The notes beneath the pieces were generated by a model that saw only the letters and a program-made list of their open reading frames with translations, was not told where the DNA came from and made no database searches. Made by a program: the position numbers and the translations under genes. Shown here piece by piece: positions 59,064 through 64,000 of a stretch of 64,000 nucleotides of DNA (its first letter is position 1; every line of letters begins with the position of its first letter). The stretch is from Pseudofabraea citricarpa (taxonomy: Eukaryota; Ascomycota; Leotiomycetes; Helotiales; Dermateaceae): positions 124,001 to 188,000 of the forward strand of contig JAPWGK010000037.1 of NCBI GenBank assembly GCA_029641185.1, written 5' to 3'.

Positions 59064-59462
59064 ACAACCTATACCCCATACTATAGGGCCGCCCCATAGG
59101 GGTTTTAGGCGAAAATAACCCCACCTATAAAACCCTGTCATATAAACGCGATCTAGAAAATTTCGGTACTAACTTCGATATTAACTTCGAGTTTACCCTT
59201 TTAAGCTTTTTAAATACGAGAAATAAGATTTAAAGATAGTGTATTATTTGTTCGTTTATTTATAAGCTCTCGGGAAATTAAATCTTTTGTTTAACGCTTT
59301 CTAAAAAGAGAGATTCGTCAGTACGAAGTCGAATCTAAAGTCGAATCTAAAGTTAAAGTCAAATATAAAGTATACTAGTATAACTCTATTAATTAGTACA
59401 AATTCTATCGATTAATATAAATTTATAGGTACCTATAGGCACCCGTCCTATAGGGTAGGTTT
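59064..59462. mobile_element. Possible MITE-like element with imperfect TIRs
   Basis: The left arm (59064-59105), read on the minus strand, resembles the right arm (59425-59462) on the plus strand: CCTAT-GG, a GC-rich core, CCTATAG, GGTA and GGTT occur in the same order. The roughly 320-bp interior is AT-rich and non-coding. No target-site duplication was established. Confidence 0.3.
59325..59372. repeat. GTCGAATCTAAA-type tandem repeat
   Basis: About four degenerating copies of a 12-base unit (GTCGAATCTAAA, then shorter GTTAAA and GTCAAATATAAA forms). The later units are A/T-enriched. Confidence 0.75.
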
Positions 59463-59884
59463 TTCCGAAGTCTGATTGGTCAATAGAAACCGGAGATACG
59501 AGAAGGAGACAGGAGATAGGTTACACACATTTCCTTCCTCCAGCCTAAATTATTATGTCATACGGTTATAACGTTCATCTTGTTACTATTTAGATATTAA
59601 AACAAAGGTCTAATTAAGGTTTTACCTACTTTGTGGTTATGCTGTTATACAACTCATTCGGATATATCGGCGATGTACCTTTTACCATATCGTCGGATAT
59701 ACTAGATATGTACAGGTACTGCACCTCTGTCGGACTCACCGGAGATATGCTTTACTGTGGGTCTGGAACGGGAGATAAAATCACCGCAGCCTCTTTATTA
59801 TAAATAGAAAGAGAACTGCCACTTCAACCTGGAGCTTGAGTATCCATTTGTGTACCTGATCAAAGCACAGATATTACGACAAGA

Positions 59885-61227
<1,343 letters not shown>

Positions 61228-61810
61228 AAAAAAAGTCCTCGATATAATCGCGGTATGGTAAACCCTTCTTCGAAGTAGGCCATTAGATATAAAGCGATTT
61301 TGAATAGTTTAAATGAACCATTTCCACTCCAAAAACGGTAGTTATCAACAAGATATTATCGTGATTTTTAGTATACACTATAAGGACAGTCACCGATGCT
61401 TGCCTAATACTCTGGTGGTGAAGGTATACATGACATAAACCAGTCGGCTATTTGTCCGTTTCTCTAAAGATGGGCGCGAAGACGGGTCAGGTTCCAGGCA
61501 ACTATTGAAACCCCTCAATTCAAACAACCAGGGGATCTAAACAGATCAAAATGCCCCAATTCTAGGTATATGGAATCGCTCCAAACCCCCCTATGCTAAA
61601 TATTCACTTGTGGGAGAGTGAGTGGAAGCCAACTTTTCAGAGATGAATTAGATTACTATTAAATTAATCAAGCCACACAATTGTCGACAATTACTTTCAA
61701 TCTTTAAAGTAATATTCGCACTATGGAAATTTTGAATCCGAATCAATAATAAAAGCCTTGAATTTCTTCAAGTTTTACCAAAATAAAATACCCAGATTGA
61801 TGAATATCTC
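61228..61810. other. Convergent intergenic region
   Basis: 583 AT-rich bases between two 3' ends. No gene or repeat of note was seen. Confidence 0.6.
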
Positions 61811-63892
61811 TCAGAAATGGAAGAATACGAATCCGACCAAAATCATTATTACAATCCACAATGGGCCCACAGGAGCCAGCTTGTAACCAAGACCAGTGAA
61901 TTGGATTATATTGGAGTTAGTTGGAGTTGGAGAGGGGCTTGAACCAACGTCAAAACTAGAAGCAGTAGGAGCTTCCGTGATTTCTGTTCTCGCAGTGGCT
62001 CCGATGGTGCTTAAAGTGTAAAAACCTGGGCCATTCCCGACTATCGTTGCAGTAGACCCTATGTTCAATGTGGCTACTTCGCTTATTATTTGTAGGCCCA
62101 TTGAACCTGAAGTTGTCCTTACGACCGTTGTAACATATGAATTGCTGTCTAATGCAACCAACTCGCTAAATATCTGGAGACCAGCTGGACCTAATGTTGC
62201 TACCTCGCTTATTGTCTCGAGACCGGCGACATCTGAAGTTGTCCTCACTAATGTTGTGGTAAATGACGCAAAAATGAGCGAGCTCGCTTGAGTGCTCGCT
62301 TCAAGGCCCGAAGATCCGGAGATGGTTCTCACAATTGTTGCTGCCTCCCCAAGGCTTGGTTGATTCTCTGAAAACAGTGGGATGGATTGTGTTGCTAGGG
62401 GTACACTTGAATCCAATGGTCGGCTAACATCTATTGCTGAAGTCTCTGAAACGGGGAGAGAAGTTTGAATTGTTTGTACCGAGCTTGATACTGGTTGCTG
62501 GCTATTTTGAATTGCTTCTGGTTGCTCAGAAGTAGATGAAGATAAAGGATCTGAAAATTCTGTAGATCTCGGTGTTGCTACGGAGCTCAGTACTATTCGA
62601 CTTGGGGAGTTTGGTGTTATGGAAGAAGTGGTCGGTGGTAATGATTCTCTCGTAGTTATGCTTGGTGGTGCTATCAAGGCAGAAGATGAAGGCGCTGGTG
62701 ATCCAATTATCTGTGCATTCGCATATGATATTGAAACAGACGTCAAGGCTGTTACGCCGACTTTTAGTGTACCGACCCCGCCTCCATCATAACTGGTGCA
62801 AGCTGGAACGCTCAGATTTAAATGTGTTGCAATATCCGATGCAAATGTGTCTAGTCCGTATGCAATTGCGTTTGACATGTTGTAGGTTTCATCAAATGGA
62901 ATAGTGGTAGTATAAGAGTATCCTGTGCTTGCAGGCAATCCTGGAAAAATGGTTGTATTTGTTGGATTCGGTGCATAGAAAGATCCAACACACTGGGTCA
63001 TTGCAGTCCCAGTCAACGAGCTCTAAGAGTTTTCAGTGTTAGTATTTTAGGTTCAGGATTGAAATGCGCTGTAAATATGAGAATACATACATTTAGAAAT
63101 TGCGTGCTAAGTAGATATCTGGAAGTTCTCGTGGTCAGCTTTAGTTTCATATTGTGGAAATTTTCTGCGAACATACCCATTTTGTGTGCCATTCATAGTG
63201 ACTTCGTTTGATTGTATTATGGTAGTCCTTTGGCCCTCGCGTTAACCATTTGAGTGACAAATCAACACTGTGTTACTTACATTGGGCCATTACTTATACT
63301 ATTAAGAGTAGTGTATTCCACGGCGCCACCATCCCGAAGAATCGCGTAGGAAGTGAAATTTACGCCATGCCCATTAAAAGTTGTATTAGGAGATTGCCGA
63401 GTTGTAGACCCGATAGTTGAACCGCTTTCTTCATCGACTGTATATACTATGGTAGCAATGTAGTCGGTATAGACTGTTGGCCACCAGACGGAGGCATGAA
63501 CCTCGTACTAAGAAAACTTTAATTTAGTCGTTGGCATTTCTCAACCTGCAATACTAAATGAATTAAGTTGAAACGCTATGATGGAGGCAAAAGAAACAAA
63601 AGGTACAAGTCGATGATCATGACCATTATTGCTCCGATAAGGGGGGATAGAAAGTAGTTTTAAGTATCTTACAAAGAATTGGCATCCACCACAATATATT
63701 GGTGCCGGGGTAATAGTTGCTAGGGATGTGGATGACGAGTTTGTATAAACAGGTTCTATAGAATATTTCAATCAGATTGATGCCAGGGAGACTCTTGAGC
63801 ATCTATGGGCACTTACCTTGAAAGCAACAGGCTAAGGGAAGGCTTAGTAAAAGCCATACCACAGAAAATATATTAGGGACAGGAATCATCAT
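61811..63892 (-). CDS. Ser/Thr-rich secreted surface glycoprotein, probably GPI-anchored
   Basis: Six exons fit in phase: 63892-63817, 63755-63673, 63507-63281, 63227-63177, 63118-63091 and 63022-61811, giving 558 residues. Exon 1 encodes a signal peptide (VVWLLLSLPLACCF). The N-terminal third has aromatic residues, some cysteines and several N-glycosylation sites; the C-terminal two thirds are Ser/Thr/Pro-rich with a degenerate repeat containing TTxVRTTSxxxGLxxISEVATL (three or four rounds). The protein ends in a hydrophobic segment (LWIVIMILVGFVFFHF) without a charged tail, as in GPI-anchored cell-wall proteins. Exons 4 and 5 are only 51 and 28 nt. A role at the cell surface is inferred; no catalytic domain is recognised. 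Confidence 0.75.
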
Positions 63893-64000
63893 GAATATCT
63901 AAAACTACATGAAAAGGTGGTTTCAATGCTCCAAAACTGTTTCTCAAGGGAAAAGCTCGGAGATCTATGGTTCATTGCGGGTACAACGCGGCTCTATATA

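Larger units (their letters stand above)
57459..59884. other. AT-rich intergenic region with relics and repeats
   Basis: 2.4 kb between the SDR and FAD monooxygenase genes, strongly AT-rich and probably RIP-affected. It contains minus-strand coding-like relics (58016-58572), an imperfect inverted repeat pair about 400 bp apart (59064-59462) and a 12-bp tandem repeat (59325-59372). The last 80 bases are the leader of the monooxygenase. Confidence 0.6.

Overview
This window is nuclear DNA of a filamentous ascomycete (Pezizomycotina). The evidence is short GT-AG introns (mostly 46-100 nt) with CTAAC/CTGAC-like branch sites, fungal-only families (Zn2Cys6 and copper-fist regulators, RTA1, DUF7708, PRISE-like SDR, secreted GH47), and AT-rich intergenic tracts with the transition-type decay expected of repeat-induced point mutation (RIP). 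The style fits a Leotiomycete such as a Helotiales fungus, but that placement is inference. I found no rRNA, convincing tRNA or CRISPR. I found 22 protein genes. For most I worked out exon borders by hand and checked that the phases add up.

Left part (1-31 kb) is mainly housekeeping and regulatory: a basic zinc-ribbon protein (177-1487), homogentisate 1,2-dioxygenase (3387-4965), a copper-fist regulator with three Cys-His copper motifs (5602-7709, minus), an EFM7-type methyltransferase (9710-10531), a secreted GH47 alpha-mannosidase (12040-13984), a large Zn2Cys6 regulator (16184-19026, minus), a DOPA 4,5-dioxygenase-like protein (21763-22502) convergent by 33 bp with a JmjC/cupin_8 hydroxylase (22536-23654, minus), a Baeyer-Villiger monooxygenase (24445-26482), a decayed LTR-like repeat block (26.5-27.45 kb), the CK2 beta subunit (28232-29300) and a DUF1989 protein with a 14-nt microexon (29630-31180, minus).

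Middle part (33-42.7 kb): a small secreted four-cysteine protein (33617-33960), a 14-TM type MFS transporter (34213-35862, minus), a four-TM MARVEL-like protein (36818-37716), a HAD phosphatase with a 9-nt first exon (39452-40264, minus) and a PRISE-like SDR (41307-42631).

Right part (42.9-64 kb) is accessory in character. It holds an esterase-ankyrin protein with a C-terminal membrane segment (42892-44619, minus), a DUF7025-type AAA+ ATPase (46642-49223, minus) divergent from a DUF7708/STAND-like protein (49892-52077), and an RTA1-like membrane protein (52273-53353, minus). Together these look like a fungal NLR-related island. Next come three redox enzymes (an MDR enoyl-reductase type, an SDR and an FAD monooxygenase; 54.7-61.2 kb) separated by AT-rich, repeat-bearing DNA, and finally a Ser/Thr-rich, probably GPI-anchored surface glycoprotein (61811-63892, minus). 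That the redox genes act together is only inferred from proximity.
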